A stretch of DNA of 64,000 nt from Acidobacteriota bacterium. Lineage in GTDB: Bacteria; Acidobacteriota; Terriglobia; Bryobacterales; Bryobacteraceae. The stretch covers positions 1 through 64,000 of the forward strand of contig JAEZIJ010000232.1 in the NCBI GenBank assembly GCA_023436715.1. The letters run 5' to 3'. Of this stretch, positions 53,878 through 62,903 are shown one piece after another. The translations under genes were made by a program, and so were the position numbers. The notes beneath the pieces are model-generated. The model had not been told where the DNA came from and did no database searches. It worked only from the letters and a program-made list of their open reading frames with translations. Position 1 is the first letter of the stretch; every line of letters starts with the position of its first letter.

Positions 53878-55725
53878 TCATTTCCGCATGAATTCTATTT
53901 TCTTTACGGTGCCTATGGTGCCCAGTTCACCGTCTACCTTTGGTTCGTAGGTGATCTTTACCGGCCTGGATTGCTGGGCACCGCAGGCGAAGTCCACTGT
54001 CGGACTGCTGGTGCCCTGCACCTCCACCAAGGTGGGATCAGCAATCACCAGCCTTACCGGACGCCCCTGGAAACGTATCCGCAAGCGTGCCTTTTTGCCG
54101 AGGCAGTCCACCTGATCGAGCGTGCCCTCGATGGAGGGAAGCGCCGGCTCCGGCTTCACGGGTGCCAGGACTGGCGCGGGCGCCTCAACGGCTTCGCCGG
54201 CACGCCTGATGGTTGGCGGGCCGGGCTGCTCCGGCGGTTCTTCGGAGGCACGGGAGCGGTTGACGAGTATCGGTGTTCCGCCTGCCCCGCTCGGAAGGGG
54301 AATCCCGGCGGCTTCCGGCCGCTCCAGGTATTCGCGCAACTGGTTCACCGATGCGGTTTCGCGCGGGCTCTTTGCATGATCTTTGGCGCGCGCCAGCGCT
54401 ATGAGCGCTTCCTGGCGCTTACCCGTCGCCTGGCGGGCATACGCGAGAGAGTAGAACAGGTGGAAGGCATCCTCCGGATCCACCCTCCTTACCTGTTGCA
54501 GGTGCTTGAGCGCGCCCTCATAGTTATGTTCCGACATCAGGCTGAACCCAAGCCTTAAGTGCGCTTTGAGAAAACCTGGATCCAGTTCGACCGCCTTGCT
54601 GAACATCTTCGAAGAGCCTGTTTCGCCGCTTAGCTGTAGCAGGTTTGCGTAGTCATAGTAGAACCTGGCATTGGTGCTGCCGCGTTCGGCGGCGCGCGCG
54701 AAATGGGCGAGGGCGACCTCATTCTGGCGGGATCTCAGTGCGGCATACCCGAATGCTTCCTCGACTTCCGCGCGAGTGGGATGTTCCCGCGCCAGTCGTT
54801 CGAATGCCAGCTTTGCCTCATCCCATCGCCGCAACGTGGCGAGCAGGCCAGCCAGCACCAAGTCGCGCTCGACAGGGTCGGCTTCGCCGATTTCCGGCTG
54901 TTCGGCCGCCTTCTCGAGCATCACATCGTACGAACCGTAGTTGAACTGACCGCGGCGCATGTAGGTCTGGAGGTCGGTCCAGATCTCCCACATCTTCTTG
55001 CCGTACGCGCGTTCGAACGCTGCCGCCTGGTTGCCTTCCGAGAGCGCGGCCAGAAAGTCGCCGAGTTTCGCCCGATGCTCCTCGTTCATCATGAGCATGT
55101 GTGTGAGTGCCCATGACTCGGCGTAGAACACGGACGCGAGGTCCTTATTGTTATACTGCGGCGAATCGTGGCCGACGTTCGTCAGCGTTTCCAGGTCCAG
55201 CCACTTGGAGGAACGGAGGACCAGGTAGCGTCCCGGCAGTACGTGGCCGATCTCAACCTTCTTACCCACCGCCTTCAGCGTGGAATACAACTCCGCGATT
55301 CCCTCGTTCAGCCAGAGCGGCACGCTGGCTCCGGCCGGGCGAAGCAGGAGATGCACGTATTCGTGAACAGCCACTGGGTAATTCTCCGACCCGAGACCGC
55401 CCATGACGATGTAGTCGCGATCCTGGCCGCTCGCAGCGTACGCCGCGGCGAATTCGTTCATCGCGTAGGGCTTGTATTCCTTGCTGGACCCGAACGCGAT
55501 GATACGTACCGGAAGTTGGGAATCCGGCCTCAATTTCGTGGCTTTCAGGAAGAAGTTGCGCACTTGCTCGAAATGGAGGATCGCGTTGCGTCCGTTTCGC
55601 TCGCCCGCCGCGGTGAATAGCTCGAAATTCGCAGAGCGGACTTTCAGCCAGCGCGGCTCGGCCGCGGCGGAATGGAGCGCGAATAAGATCGTGAGAATCG
55701 GAGGAAAAACGCGTGAAGCGGCCAT
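53878..55725 (-). CDS. Exported peptidase-MA/DUF1570-like protein with TPR repeats
   Basis: 615 aa from ATG 55725; GTG 55776 would add 17 residues. Signal peptide (VFPPILTILFALHSAAA). Residues ~30-230 form a gluzincin-like domain with VAVHEYVHLLLR (HExxH variant with Tyr) and WLNEGIAELYS, the pattern of peptidase-MA/DUF1570. Residues ~260-450 are about four TPR units (ARFYYDYANLLQLSGETGSSKMFSKAVELDPGFLKAHLRLGFSLM). The C-terminal ~120 residues after a Pro-rich linker are a small beta domain. Whether the HEYVH site is active is uncertain. Confidence 0.82.
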   Translation of the reverse strand: MAASRVFPPILTILFALHSAAAEPRWLKVRSANFELFTAAGERNGRNAILHFEQVRNFFLKATKLRPDSQLPVRIIAFGSSKEYKPYAMNEFAAAYAASGQDRDYIVMGGLGSENYPVAVHEYVHLLLRPAGASVPLWLNEGIAELYSTLKAVGKKVEIGHVLPGRYLVLRSSKWLDLETLTNVGHDSPQYNNKDLASVFYAESWALTHMLMMNEEHRAKLGDFLAALSEGNQAAAFERAYGKKMWEIWTDLQTYMRRGQFNYGSYDVMLEKAAEQPEIGEADPVERDLVLAGLLATLRRWDEAKLAFERLAREHPTRAEVEEAFGYAALRSRQNEVALAHFARAAERGSTNARFYYDYANLLQLSGETGSSKMFSKAVELDPGFLKAHLRLGFSLMSEHNYEGALKHLQQVRRVDPEDAFHLFYSLAYARQATGKRQEALIALARAKDHAKSPRETASVNQLREYLERPEAAGIPLPSGAGGTPILVNRSRASEEPPEQPGPPTIRRAGEAVEAPAPVLAPVKPEPALPSIEGTLDQVDCLGKKARLRIRFQGRPVRLVIADPTLVEVQGTSSPTVDFACGAQQSRPVKITYEPKVDGELGTIGTVKKIEFMRK

Positions 55726-55903
55726 GGTCAGGATGATTCTATCGAAATCCTGCGAATATTGGTTGGCTTTAATCACACGGCTGGCTGGCCGCGGACCGCG
55801 GTGGCGGGCAGGCCGCGCGTACAGGACTGCGGGGGCGCTTAGCTTTAGCGGTCTTGGGCCGCAATACCGATGCTAAACTACGATTGAGCTTTCACAAAAC
55901 CGC

Positions 55904-57805
55904 ATGATTGGGGCCGGGGAACAGTCGCGATCTCTTCCTGAGGTACACGGGTCGGTACCCGTCTCCCATCAATCCATCTGGCGGCGCATGTTCGCCTTTG
56001 CCGGGCCGGCGTACCTCGTGAGCGTCGGCTATATGGACCCGGGCAACTGGGCCACCGGCCTCGAGGGCGGCGCGCGTTTCGGCTACCAGCTCCTTTGGGT
56101 GCTGGTGATGTCGAACCTCATGGCCATCCTGCTGCAGACGCTGTCCGCCCGACTCGGCATCGTAAGCCGGCGCGACCTCGCGCAGGCCTGCCGGGAGACC
56201 TATCCGCGGCCCGTGAACTTCACGCTCTGGTTCCTGTGCGAGATTGCCATTGCAGCCTGCGACCTTGCCGAGGTTTTGGGCGCGGCGATCGGTTTGAACC
56301 TCCTGTTCGGACTGCCGCTGCTTGCCGGCGTGCTGATTACCGCGGTGGACAGCCTGCTGCTGCTCTGGCTTTCGCGCTTTGGGATCCGCGTGCTTGAGAC
56401 CTTCGTGTTGAGCCTGATCACCGTGATGGGGGTCTGCTTCTTGCTGGAGATCCTCATGGCGCGCCCGGTGGCCTCCGAGGTGGCAACGGGCCTGGTTCCC
56501 CGCCTCTCGAACCAGAGCCTCTACATCGCCATTGGAATACTGGGCGCGACGGTGATGCCGCACAACCTCTACCTGCACTCCGCGCTGGTCCAGACCCGGC
56601 GCATCGGCGAAACGAAGGCCGAAAAGAGAGTGGCGTGCCGGTTCAACCTGATCGATTCCGTGGTGGCGCTCAACGGCGCTCTGCTGGTAAACGCGGCGAT
56701 ACTGATCCTGGCCGCGGCGGTTTTCTTCAAGCTGAACATCGTAGTGACGGAGATTCAGGACGCCTACAAGCTGCTGGCCCCGCTGCTCGGCACCGCGATG
56801 GCGAGCGTTCTCTTCGGCGTGGCGTTATTGTGCTCCGGGCTTTCCTCCACGATGACCGGAACCATGGCCGGGCAGATCGTCATGGAGGGCTTTCTCACGA
56901 TCCGCATGCGGCCGTGGCTGCGGAGGCTGATTACCCGTATGGCCGCCGTAGTCCCCGCCGCTATGACGATCTATCTTGCGGGTGACGCGAGCACGTTCCA
57001 TCTGCTGATTCTGAGCCAGGTGATTTTGAGCCTGCAGCTCCCGTTCGCGGTGATCCCGCTGATCCATTTCACCAGCGATCACCGGCGGATGCGCTCGTTC
57101 GTCAACGGCCCGTGGCTGAAGGCGTCCGCCTGGTCGGTGGCGCTCGTGATTGTGGGGTTGAACATCCGCCTGGCGTGGCTGACGGTCGCACAATGGTTCG
57201 AAACCGTGGGCCGCTACCGGACGATTCTGATGGTCATCATTTTGCCGGTGCTGATCGGCCTGTTCCTCCTGCTGGTGTGGATCACGTTCCAGCCGTGGAT
57301 CCCGCGGCTGCGCCGCCGCCGGCCGGAGGCGGTCGCGATGCCCGAACCGTTGGCCGGCGAACTGGCGCCCCCGGCATACCAGGCCATCCTGGTGCCGCTC
57401 GACCATACGGACCGCGACCGGGCGGCCATAGCGCACGCCGCCGCCATCGCCCGGCAGCACGACGCGAAGGTGTACCTGCTTCACGTCGAGGAGGACGTCA
57501 CAAGCCAGGTATTCGGCTCCCTCGCATCGACAGCGGAAGTGGAGGCCGGGGAGGAATACCTGGATAGGATCGTAAAGGGTCTGAGGGCGCAGGGAGTTCA
57601 GGCGGAGGCGGCCGTCAGCTACTCGCACGACCCGAAACAGGAGATCATCCGGCAGGCGAAGAAGTTGAAGCCGGATCTCGTTGTGATGGGAGCCCATGGC
57701 CACAAAGGCATTCAGGACCTGGTGTTCGGCCGAACCATCGATGGCGTACGGCACGCCCTCGACGCGCCCATCCTGATCGTCCGCGACGAAGGCCGGCCGC
57801 GGTAG
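55904..57805 (+). CDS. Nramp divalent-metal transporter fused to UspA domain
   Basis: 633 aa. Residues ~25-470 are an Nramp transporter with the metal-site motif VGYMDPGNWAT in TM1 (Asp and Asn ligands) and GATVMPHNLYLHS in TM6, about eleven helices. After a linker (RRRRPEAVAMPEPLAGELAPP), residues ~490-630 are a UspA nucleotide-binding domain (AILVPLDHTDRDRAAIAHAAAIARQHDAKVYLLHVEED ... LVVMGAHGHKGIQDLVFGRTIDGV) with the G-2x-G-9x-G(S/T)-like end motif partly altered. Likely a proton-coupled Mn/Fe importer regulated by nucleotide. No MntR or Fur gene is near. Confidence 0.92.
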   Translation: MIGAGEQSRSLPEVHGSVPVSHQSIWRRMFAFAGPAYLVSVGYMDPGNWATGLEGGARFGYQLLWVLVMSNLMAILLQTLSARLGIVSRRDLAQACRETYPRPVNFTLWFLCEIAIAACDLAEVLGAAIGLNLLFGLPLLAGVLITAVDSLLLLWLSRFGIRVLETFVLSLITVMGVCFLLEILMARPVASEVATGLVPRLSNQSLYIAIGILGATVMPHNLYLHSALVQTRRIGETKAEKRVACRFNLIDSVVALNGALLVNAAILILAAAVFFKLNIVVTEIQDAYKLLAPLLGTAMASVLFGVALLCSGLSSTMTGTMAGQIVMEGFLTIRMRPWLRRLITRMAAVVPAAMTIYLAGDASTFHLLILSQVILSLQLPFAVIPLIHFTSDHRRMRSFVNGPWLKASAWSVALVIVGLNIRLAWLTVAQWFETVGRYRTILMVIILPVLIGLFLLLVWITFQPWIPRLRRRRPEAVAMPEPLAGELAPPAYQAILVPLDHTDRDRAAIAHAAAIARQHDAKVYLLHVEEDVTSQVFGSLASTAEVEAGEEYLDRIVKGLRAQGVQAEAAVSYSHDPKQEIIRQAKKLKPDLVVMGAHGHKGIQDLVFGRTIDGVRHALDAPILIVRDEGRPR

Positions 57806-57826
57806 GCTGCGAGGGAGTTCAGGCAT

Positions 57827-57841
57827 GGCCCGTTCCGGGCC
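57827..57841 (+). terminator. Possible stem-loop after Nramp gene
   Basis: GGCCCG-TTC-CGGGCC, a 6-bp perfect hairpin 21 bp after the stop. It has no T-run, so Rho-independent termination is doubtful. Confidence 0.35.
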
Positions 57842-58077
57842 GCAAGCGAAGGATCTGGTCCCCCGATCAGCTATTGCCACGGCCGAGCAGAAAGTGATGC
57901 TCTCCGCGGATCAGTGAGTCCCAGGCGCCAGCGCACAGCTTGTCGATTCGGCTCCGATAAAACTCTGGCGAAGTACCGGCCACCGAGTTCGGATGAAATC
58001 CCGCGTGTAGCATCGAGCAGCGGCTTGAGAGACCCTGTCGTGAAAGCTGCCTGCATCTTTAGAGCTAAGTAGACGAC
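57842..58077. other. Intergenic region between convergent Nramp and MBL genes
   Basis: A 61-codon minus-strand frame (57871-58056, beginning MQAAFTTGSLKPLLDATRG) crosses it. The frame has no Shine-Dalgarno, motif or recognised relative, so I do not call it a gene; it could be a remnant. No RNA or repeat is evident. Confidence 0.4.
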
Positions 58078-59322
58078 TCACAAAGACCACCTTTCGCCGT
58101 CATTGCGGCATTCAACATTAGGAAAATACTCGGCATAGCGGCCAGATTCAAATGAATGGACCGGCACCAGGCGTTTGGGACTAATCGCCTTGGCCAGGCG
58201 TTGTAGATCGGCTATCGAGGCATGGCCGGAAGTATGTAACACATGCATTGGGATTCCGGATCGATCTTGCCACTCCATAAACTTAGCGAACGCCGGATCC
58301 GTGAGATAGCGATCCCATTGGGACCACACCAACCGGGCATCCGCCAGGCACTGAGCGCCCTCCAGATCCCTTATCCAGGCTGGACGGAACAGGAAAATTG
58401 CTTCGGGCGCCAGTGCCGCTAATTGTTCCGGGAACACGCGGTTGCTGGAGTGGCGCTTTAAGACGTCGAACATCTCCTTGCGTTTCACGTGACGCCGTTG
58501 CCATTCGGGCACGAATAGACGGACATCCTCCCAGTGGGACTGTGGGATGTTCGCGTTTCCGGTGGCATCCAAAACCACTGCGCCGTAAAGATCGATCACA
58601 AGCACCCGGCGCGAACGGCGCGCAGCACGGAACACGGTCACGACCCGGTCAATGTTCTGCGCCGAAGCGCAGACCAGCACGGCTCCGCGGGTTCGGGAGG
58701 CCAACTTGACAAGAGACGCTTCCAGTTCCGTTTCGGTTGGAAACTGCTCTTCAGCCGCCAACCGCCCAATACTCGACCCCTCCAGCAGAAGCGCATCCAC
58801 GCCGCGCGGCGCACATCGGATCAACTTTTCGAACATCGCCGCCTTGCGCCCGTGCGCGCGCAAGTCCCCGCTGTAAAACAGCGTCTTTCCACCGGCCTGG
58901 ACCATCAACGCATACGCGTCATACGCCGAGTGATCGACGAGGTAGGGCGTGATCCGGAACGGTCCCACATCGAGCGGCGCGCCGTCGCTCAGATGCCCAG
59001 CGGCGCGGAGCGGCACGCCTCCCCGGATGAACATCGAGGCCGCCGCGATAATCCGTTCGGCTGCCGCTCCCATATAAAGAGGCGTGGAAGGCAGGAGGAA
59101 CCGCATCAGGCCGTGATGATCCTGGTGCGGATGTGACAGTACAACCCCCAGCAGATTGGCATCCGGATTGTGGAATCCGCCCACTGGCGGCAGAAGGCCG
59201 GAGGTCGCCTCCTCCACGTCGAGAGGCAACCCGAGATCGAGGACAAGCCTCGCGCCGTCTTGTTCCAGTTCCACGCACGTACCGCCAATCTGCTTGGTTC
59301 CGCGATGGATGCAGATGTTCAC
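58078..59322 (-). CDS. Metallo-beta-lactamase-fold protein (RNase J/beta-CASP-like)
   Basis: 414 aa. MBL core with CIHRGTKQIGGTCVELEQDGARLVLDLG at the N-terminus, the metal motif LSHPHQDHHG (HxHxDH, ~58), VDHSAYDAYALMVQAGGKTLFYSGDLRAHGRKAAMFE (~135-165) and a C-terminal VLHTSGHASIADLQRLAKAISPKRLVPVHSF (~370-400). The order resembles RNase J or exonuclease-type MBL proteins with a beta-CASP insertion. It lies downstream of the hybrid kinase on the same strand and is close to a CRISPR array, but nothing shows a functional link. Confidence 0.85.
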   Translation of the reverse strand: MNICIHRGTKQIGGTCVELEQDGARLVLDLGLPLDVEEATSGLLPPVGGFHNPDANLLGVVLSHPHQDHHGLMRFLLPSTPLYMGAAAERIIAAASMFIRGGVPLRAAGHLSDGAPLDVGPFRITPYLVDHSAYDAYALMVQAGGKTLFYSGDLRAHGRKAAMFEKLIRCAPRGVDALLLEGSSIGRLAAEEQFPTETELEASLVKLASRTRGAVLVCASAQNIDRVVTVFRAARRSRRVLVIDLYGAVVLDATGNANIPQSHWEDVRLFVPEWQRRHVKRKEMFDVLKRHSSNRVFPEQLAALAPEAIFLFRPAWIRDLEGAQCLADARLVWSQWDRYLTDPAFAKFMEWQDRSGIPMHVLHTSGHASIADLQRLAKAISPKRLVPVHSFESGRYAEYFPNVECRNDGERWSL

Positions 59323-59519
59323 GCAAGGCCACCTTTGCCGAGTTTCCGTGTGCTCATGTAGTGCTCATCGGCCTGAGAGACGGCCATCGCCGGGGGAATC
59401 GCAAAGCGCTCCAAAATGCGCCGCTGAAGGTCGGGCCTGAAGAGTTGCGCATCCGCGTACACCAGAAACTTATACCCTGCGCATTCCGAACCACCAGGCG
59501 CGGGAGCAGGGCACCTCAA
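59319..59519 (-). CDS. Possible 66-aa ORF or gene remnant
   Basis: TTG start. The stop overlaps the MBL start (ATGA). The segment GYKFLVYADAQLFRPDLQRRILERFAIPPAMAVSQADEH looks protein-like, while the first ~12 residues (CPAPAPGGSECA) do not. Together with the overlapping 31-aa frame upstream, it may be the tail of one small gene broken by a frameshift. No function recognised. Confidence 0.3.
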   Translation of the reverse strand: MRCPAPAPGGSECAGYKFLVYADAQLFRPDLQRRILERFAIPPAMAVSQADEHYMSTRKLGKGGLA

Positions 59520-59611
59520 TGGGAGTACTGCTGCTGTTCCGGATCAATCCCTTTGTCCGAGGGAGCCGGAATGATGATTGGCAAACCGCTCCGTTGCGGT
59601 CTAGCATCCAT
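59516..59611 (-). CDS. Possible 31-aa ORF overlapping the kinase stop
   Basis: ATG at 59611 overlaps the last codons of the hybrid kinase; the product contains GLPIIIPAPSDKGIDPEQQQ. The stop (TGA 59516-59518) overlaps the TTG of the next small frame. It is part of a chain of overlapping frames from the kinase to the MBL gene. Weak as an independent gene. Confidence 0.25.
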   Translation of the reverse strand: MDARPQRSGLPIIIPAPSDKGIDPEQQQYSH

Positions 59612-62600
59612 GCCCGCCGAGACGCCTCTCGGCCGCATCCAGCACCGCCCGTATCTTGGTCAGGAGACTCGCTGCCGTGAAGGGTTTTTGCACGTAGCCT
59701 GCCCCCATCTCTTCCCGCAGCCCGAGATGATTCGTGTAGCCGGACATGAACAGCACGGGAACCCCGGGATGTTCGGCGCCGAAGTGTTCGGCCAATTCCG
59801 TGCCGCCCATCTCGGGCATCACAACGTCGGCCATTACAAGGTGGATAAGCCCCGTATATTGACGGGCCAGTTCCAGTGCTTCGCGGCCATTTGAAGCTGC
59901 CAGCACGGTGTAGCCGCTCCGCTCAAGGACCATCCGCACGAACTCGCGGACATCGGGATCGTCTTCCGCGAGCAGAATCGTCTCGCTGCCGGCAGAGGCC
60001 GTCACCGGCGCAAGCGGGGCCGGTTCCCCTTCGGCCTTGACTGCCGGGAACAGCATCCTGAAAACGGTCCCCCTGCCCGCCTCGCTGTAGACCCAGATCG
60101 AGCCTCCACTTTGCCGGACAATTCCATACACGGTCGACAGCCCCAGCCCGGTGCCTTTACCTGCCGCTTTCGTTGTAAAGAACGGTTCGAAGAGGTGCGA
60201 CTTCACTTCGGGAGACATCCCGGCGCCGGTATCGCTCACCGCCAATACAACATACAGGCCTGGTTGCACCGACAAGTGCTTCTGAGCGAATTCTGCGTCC
60301 GCGACCAGACTCGAAGTCTCAATCGACAGCGTGCCGCCGGTTGGCATCGCATCCCTGGCGTTGACTGCCAGGTTCAGAATCACCTGCTCGATCTGGCCGG
60401 CGTCGGCGCGAATGACGCCGGCATCCGGATCGAGCGAGAGGACCAGGTGGATGTCTTCGCCGATGAGCCGCCGGAGCATCTTCTCAAAATCCCGCACCAG
60501 ATCGTTCAGCACGATGTTCCTCGGTTCAGTCACCTGGCGGCGGCTGAATATGAGGAGCTGCCGCGTAAGGCCGCTGGCGCGAGAGGCGGCCTTCGAGATC
60601 TGCTCCATTGGTTCATGCAACGGATGTTGCACTGCAAGATCGTCCAGGACTGTCTGAACATATCCCGATATGATGGTCAGCAGGTTATTGAAATCGTGGG
60701 CCACGCCCCCCGCGAGCCTTCCAATGCCTTCAAGTTTCTGCGCCTGCCGGAACTGGTCTTCGAGACGCCTCCGATCGGTGATGTCGCGATTGATTTCCAG
60801 AATTCCAGTCGGGAGACCGTCTTCCCGCCGGAGGACTTGCCGGCTTTCGACGATGATCCGCTTCCCGTCCCGCCGCGCGTGGACGAGTTCCCCGTCCCAG
60901 CGGCCGTCCTGGGCTAATATCCGGTCGATATCGGCTATCGAAACAGGCGACTCGGTCTGGAGAAGCTGATGCATTACTTTTCCAATGGCCTCGGCCCTGG
61001 TCCAGCCGTAGGTCTCCTCCGCCCCTGTATTCCACGTGGTGATAACCCGGTTTGCATCCGCCGCTATGATGGCGTCATGTGAGAAGTTGACGAGCGCGGT
61101 TTGTTGCTGAAGCGCTTCTTCCGCCTGCTTGCGTTCGGTCACATCGATGTTGACTCCGATCATCCGAACGGGCTTTCCGGAATCGTCCTTAAATACCCAA
61201 GCTCTTCCGAACATCCAGCGCACCACGCCGTCAGGCCGGATCACGCGCCACTCGCCCTCAAAGGCGCCCGTGTCCATGGCGTTCTCCACCCGCCGTAAAA
61301 CCTCGGGCCGGTCTTCGGGATGGATCAGTTCCTCCCAAGCCCGTTGCGTTCCGGCGCCGGGCGGCAGGCCGTGTATCGCCTCCAGTTCGGGCGTCCACCG
61401 GTTCACGCCGGCCTGAAGATCTCGGTCGAATGTGCCGGCGCGAGTCACCTGCTGTGCAAGCCGCAACCGCTCCTCGCTTTCGCGCAGTGCCTGCTCGGTC
61501 TTGAGCTGCTCGCTGACGTCGGTGCCGGTGCCGAACCAGCGCGTCACATTGCCTTTTTGATCGCGTAGCGCGACGACCCGAGTCAGAAACGGGCGGAAAA
61601 CACCATCCGCACCGCGGAGCGGAAAAACCATATCGAATGTCTGTCCGGTTGCGATCGACGCCTTCCAGCGCTCCAGGACCTTCGGCAGCACCTCCGGGTC
61701 GGTCAGCGACTGCCAGCCCCATCCCACCACCTGTTCAGGCGTCGCGCCGGTGTACTCGTAATAGCGCTGGTTATACCAGAAAACCCGGCCGTCGGCGTTC
61801 GCCATCCAGCACAACTGCGGGATCGCATTCGCCAGGGTCCGAAACTGAGCTTCGCTCTCGCGTACCGCTTCCTCCGCCTGCCTCAGTGCGGTGACGTCGA
61901 TACTGACCTCGACCACGGCGGAGGGCCGCCCTTGCTTATCGCGCTGCAAATACCAATGGCTCGCGGCCAGAATCGTGGAACCGTCCCGGCGATGTTGGCG
62001 CAGTTCCCCTTCCCAACTGCCGCGCTCCATCAGGCTCTCCTCGATTCTTTCCAAAGGCTCGGGAAATTCCGTCCTCAGCAGGTCGTGCGAGCGCCGGCCG
62101 ATGGCTTCATCCGGCGTCCAACCGTACAACGCCACCGCGCCGCGGGTCCAGTACGTGATAACCGCAGCGGGCGTCCTGACGAAAGTGTGGGCCGTCTCAA
62201 GAGCAGTGTTCAGTTCCTCCAGCCAGGCGCTTTTTAGGGCGCTGGAGACGAGCGACTCCCGAAGCTGGCCGACGAGAAAGCTCATGATCGCACCTATGAC
62301 CGCGAACAGGGCAAGGCCTGGCAGGACGGTCGGGTCTGAGATCCAGAGGGCGTGGCGCGGCTGAAGGAGGACGTAGTCAATAGCGGCCACGCTTAATGCG
62401 GTGGCTGCCAGTCCCGGGCCGCGGCCCCCGAATCGGCTCGCGACAATGATGGCCAACGTGAAAGGTGAATAGTCCAGCGCGGCCACCCGCTCCAGAGCCA
62501 GCCTCACGGCGGTCGCGGCCGCTACCGCCAGCGCGGCAACCCCATAGCGGAAGATGGCGGAACGCACTTTGATGACGCCGGACTCATGAGTGTGAGCCAC
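59601..62600 (-). CDS. Membrane hybrid sensor kinase: DUF4118-PAS(x4)-HisKA-HATPase-REC
   Basis: 999 aa, GTG start. Residues ~15-115 hold about four short helices of a KdpD-like DUF4118 module (YSPFTLAIIVASRFGGRGPGLAATALSVAAIDYVLL). Four PAS domains follow (~130-255, 260-385, 390-505, 510-625), including PAC-type WRVIRPDGVVRWMFGRAWVFKDDSGKPVRMIGVNIDVTERK. HisKA has His635 (GGVAHDFNNLLTIISGYVQ), then HATPase (DTGAGMS, GKGTGLGLSTVYGIVRQSGG) and a receiver with Asp925 (MADVVMPEMGG). The core is close to the two kinases at 17-22 kb. No fused output domain. Confidence 0.93.
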   Translation of the reverse strand: MAHTHESGVIKVRSAIFRYGVAALAVAAATAVRLALERVAALDYSPFTLAIIVASRFGGRGPGLAATALSVAAIDYVLLQPRHALWISDPTVLPGLALFAVIGAIMSFLVGQLRESLVSSALKSAWLEELNTALETAHTFVRTPAAVITYWTRGAVALYGWTPDEAIGRRSHDLLRTEFPEPLERIEESLMERGSWEGELRQHRRDGSTILAASHWYLQRDKQGRPSAVVEVSIDVTALRQAEEAVRESEAQFRTLANAIPQLCWMANADGRVFWYNQRYYEYTGATPEQVVGWGWQSLTDPEVLPKVLERWKASIATGQTFDMVFPLRGADGVFRPFLTRVVALRDQKGNVTRWFGTGTDVSEQLKTEQALRESEERLRLAQQVTRAGTFDRDLQAGVNRWTPELEAIHGLPPGAGTQRAWEELIHPEDRPEVLRRVENAMDTGAFEGEWRVIRPDGVVRWMFGRAWVFKDDSGKPVRMIGVNIDVTERKQAEEALQQQTALVNFSHDAIIAADANRVITTWNTGAEETYGWTRAEAIGKVMHQLLQTESPVSIADIDRILAQDGRWDGELVHARRDGKRIIVESRQVLRREDGLPTGILEINRDITDRRRLEDQFRQAQKLEGIGRLAGGVAHDFNNLLTIISGYVQTVLDDLAVQHPLHEPMEQISKAASRASGLTRQLLIFSRRQVTEPRNIVLNDLVRDFEKMLRRLIGEDIHLVLSLDPDAGVIRADAGQIEQVILNLAVNARDAMPTGGTLSIETSSLVADAEFAQKHLSVQPGLYVVLAVSDTGAGMSPEVKSHLFEPFFTTKAAGKGTGLGLSTVYGIVRQSGGSIWVYSEAGRGTVFRMLFPAVKAEGEPAPLAPVTASAGSETILLAEDDPDVREFVRMVLERSGYTVLAASNGREALELARQYTGLIHLVMADVVMPEMGGTELAEHFGAEHPGVPVLFMSGYTNHLGLREEMGAGYVQKPFTAASLLTKIRAVLDAAERRLGGHGC

Positions 62601-62666
62601 AGAGTTCTATTCCATTCCCTTGCCGCCAGCCCTTCGCTACCCGCGTCCGCTCCCAGGGCGACGGGG

Positions 62667-62698
62667 GTAGATGGGTGGATGAGCATTCATCCGTCTAC
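62667..62698. promoter_or_regulatory. Inverted repeat upstream of hybrid kinase gene
   Basis: GTAGA...GGATGA-GCA-TTCATCC..TCTAC: inner 6-bp and outer 5-bp complementary arms around a short loop, 67 bp upstream of the kinase GTG. A TATGTATAA-like AT-rich segment lies just beyond it on the promoter side. It could be an operator or a 5' leader hairpin. Confidence 0.4.
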
Positions 62699-62903
62699 AC
62701 TTATACATATTTTAGGCCTCGGCGTTCCTTAATTTTCAAAGCTCCAAGGACAGAAGACTTCATGTTCTTTGCTGCGTCAGTCGCGGAACCAGGACGGCCG
62801 GGGACACCCGCAGCGAGGTGAGGTCAATGGGGCATGTGTGAGAGATCCATGGGGATGTGGTTGCTTGAGTGGGGGCGATCAGACCGTGATCTGGAGGAAG
62901 CGG
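62699..62903. other. AT-rich promoter region and array-flanking spacer
   Basis: 62700-62760 is unusually AT-rich (ACTTATACATATTTTAGG, TTAATTTTC) and probably carries the kinase promoter on the minus strand. 62761-62903 has no gene. 62863-62898 weakly resembles the CRISPR repeat (GCTTGAGTGGGGG, GATCA/TGATC) but without a spacer. Confidence 0.4.

Noticed and set aside
57871..58056. 61-codon minus-strand frame
   Set aside because: No ribosome-binding site, motif or coupling; kept only as a possible remnant in the description of the gap.
59516..59518. TGA between two micro-ORFs as a second selenocysteine codon
   Set aside because: Frame 0 after the TGA looks briefly protein-like, but there is no convincing SECIS hairpin and the frame soon degenerates.
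62863..62898. Possible degenerate extra CRISPR repeat
   Set aside because: It shares GCTT, GATCA and TGATC with the repeat, but there is no spacer between it and repeat 1 and many mismatches, so chance is not excluded.
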